Part shown: positions 63,640-64,000 of the stretch, in pieces | Numbering within the stretch: the first letter of the stretch is position 1 | Layout: each line of letters opens with the position of its first letter | Notes under the pieces: generated by a model | Databases searched by the model: none | The model's input: only the letters and a program-made list of their open reading frames with translations | What the model was told of the DNA's origin: nothing | Made by a program: the position numbers and the translations under genes | From: Zygnema circumcarinatum | Lineage: Eukaryota > Streptophyta > Zygnematophyceae > Zygnematales > Zygnemataceae | Reading direction: 5' to 3' | NCBI GenBank assembly: GCA_037447605.1 | Contig: CM074809.1 | Location: 3,530,911-3,594,910 of the forward strand | Length of the DNA: 64,000 nt

Positions 63640-64000
63640 GGGGAGAGGGGGAGAGGGAGGGAGGGAGGGAGGGAGGGAGGAGGGAGGGAGTGGCGGAGGG
63701 AGGGAGGGAGGGAGGGAGGGGAGGGAGGGAGGGAGGGAGGGAGGGAGGGAGGGAGGAGGAGGGAGGGAGGGAGGGAGGAGGAGGGAGGGGAGGGAGGGAG
63801 GAGGGAGGAGGGAGGGAGGAGGGAGGGAGGGAGGGAGGGAGGGAGGAGGGAGGGAGGGAGGGAGGGAGGAGGGAGGGAGGGAGGGAGGAGGAGGAGGGAG
63901 GAGGAGGGAGGGAGGGAGGGGAGGGAGGGAGGGAGGGAGGGAGGGAGGGAGGGAGGAGGAGGGAGGAGGAGGGAGGGAGGGAGGGAGGGAGGGAGGAGGA
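63640..64000 (+). repeat. (GGGA)n purine tract to the window end
   Basis: Same tetramer-type tract as at 60 kb, running off the right edge. Confidence 0.97.

Larger units (their letters stand above)
60737..63660 (-). repeat. 1477-bp tandem duplication spanning an N gap
   Basis: Landmarks recur at an offset of 1477 bp: TGTACCCCATGG at 60984/62461, the exon start at 62009/63486 and GAGCTTTACG at 62124/63601. The two copies look identical except for a base or two in GA runs. The ten-N gap at 62184-62193 sits at the junction. Confidence 0.97.

Overview
The window is nuclear DNA from a green-lineage eukaryote. Genes are split by many short-to-medium GT-AG introns. Several products match plant-type families: a BPM-type MATH-BTB protein, a BTL-type mitochondrial carrier, an APF1-like aspartyl protease, a plant-style DHHC acyltransferase and a plant DUF179/AlgH-like protein. 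The long purine/pyrimidine tracts and loose gene spacing suggest a streptophyte alga or an early-diverging land plant, but I cannot name the species. I recognised no rRNA, tRNA, CRISPR array or intact transposon.

Layout. 0.4-5.0 kb: the 3' part of an LRR gene (minus) lies head-to-head with the 3' half of an OSCA/CSC1 channel gene (plus); both lose their 5' halves at the same 675-bp interval. 6.2-8.3 kb: a gene with an unidentified but conserved-looking C-terminal domain (plus). 9.7-11.5 kb: a Cys-rich multi-exon membrane protein (minus), with an ~880-bp purine tract just upstream of one acceptor. 12.4-16.7 kb: no gene seen. 16.7-18.7 kb: MATH-BTB gene (minus). 21.0-27.1 kb: a complete 17-exon Dymeclin gene (plus). 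28.2-30.4 kb: BTL-like carrier (minus). 32.4-38.8 kb: APF1-like aspartyl protease homologue (minus) that appears to lack both catalytic Asp triads and contains a 1003-bp tandem duplication. 40.2-42.1 kb: DHHC palmitoyltransferase (plus). 43.2-45.9 kb: SLC25A44-like carrier (plus). 47.2-50.5 kb: DUF179 protein (minus), 499 bp head-to-head with a PP1 inhibitor-3 gene at 51.0-52.6 kb (plus). 53.5-54.0 kb: a small intronless ORF. 55.3-56.2 kb: a secreted His-rich tandem-repeat protein (minus) with a clear TATA box. 57.8-63.5 kb: the C-terminal half of an ERMP1-like ER membrane protein (minus), inside which a 1477-bp block is repeated exactly across a 10-N gap.

Exon models were built by hand, matching splice phase at every junction. 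For the BPM, Dymeclin, BTL, aspartyl protease, DHHC, SLC25A44, DUF179 and PP1-inhibitor genes the joined exons give an uninterrupted frame of the length expected for the family (407, 734, 416, 543, 376, 343, 368 and 125 aa). The genes do not form a pathway or cluster. Several are endomembrane or organelle functions (Dymeclin, DHHC enzyme, ERMP1, two mitochondrial carriers, a probable plastid DUF179 protein), which looks like ordinary gene order rather than a functional island.
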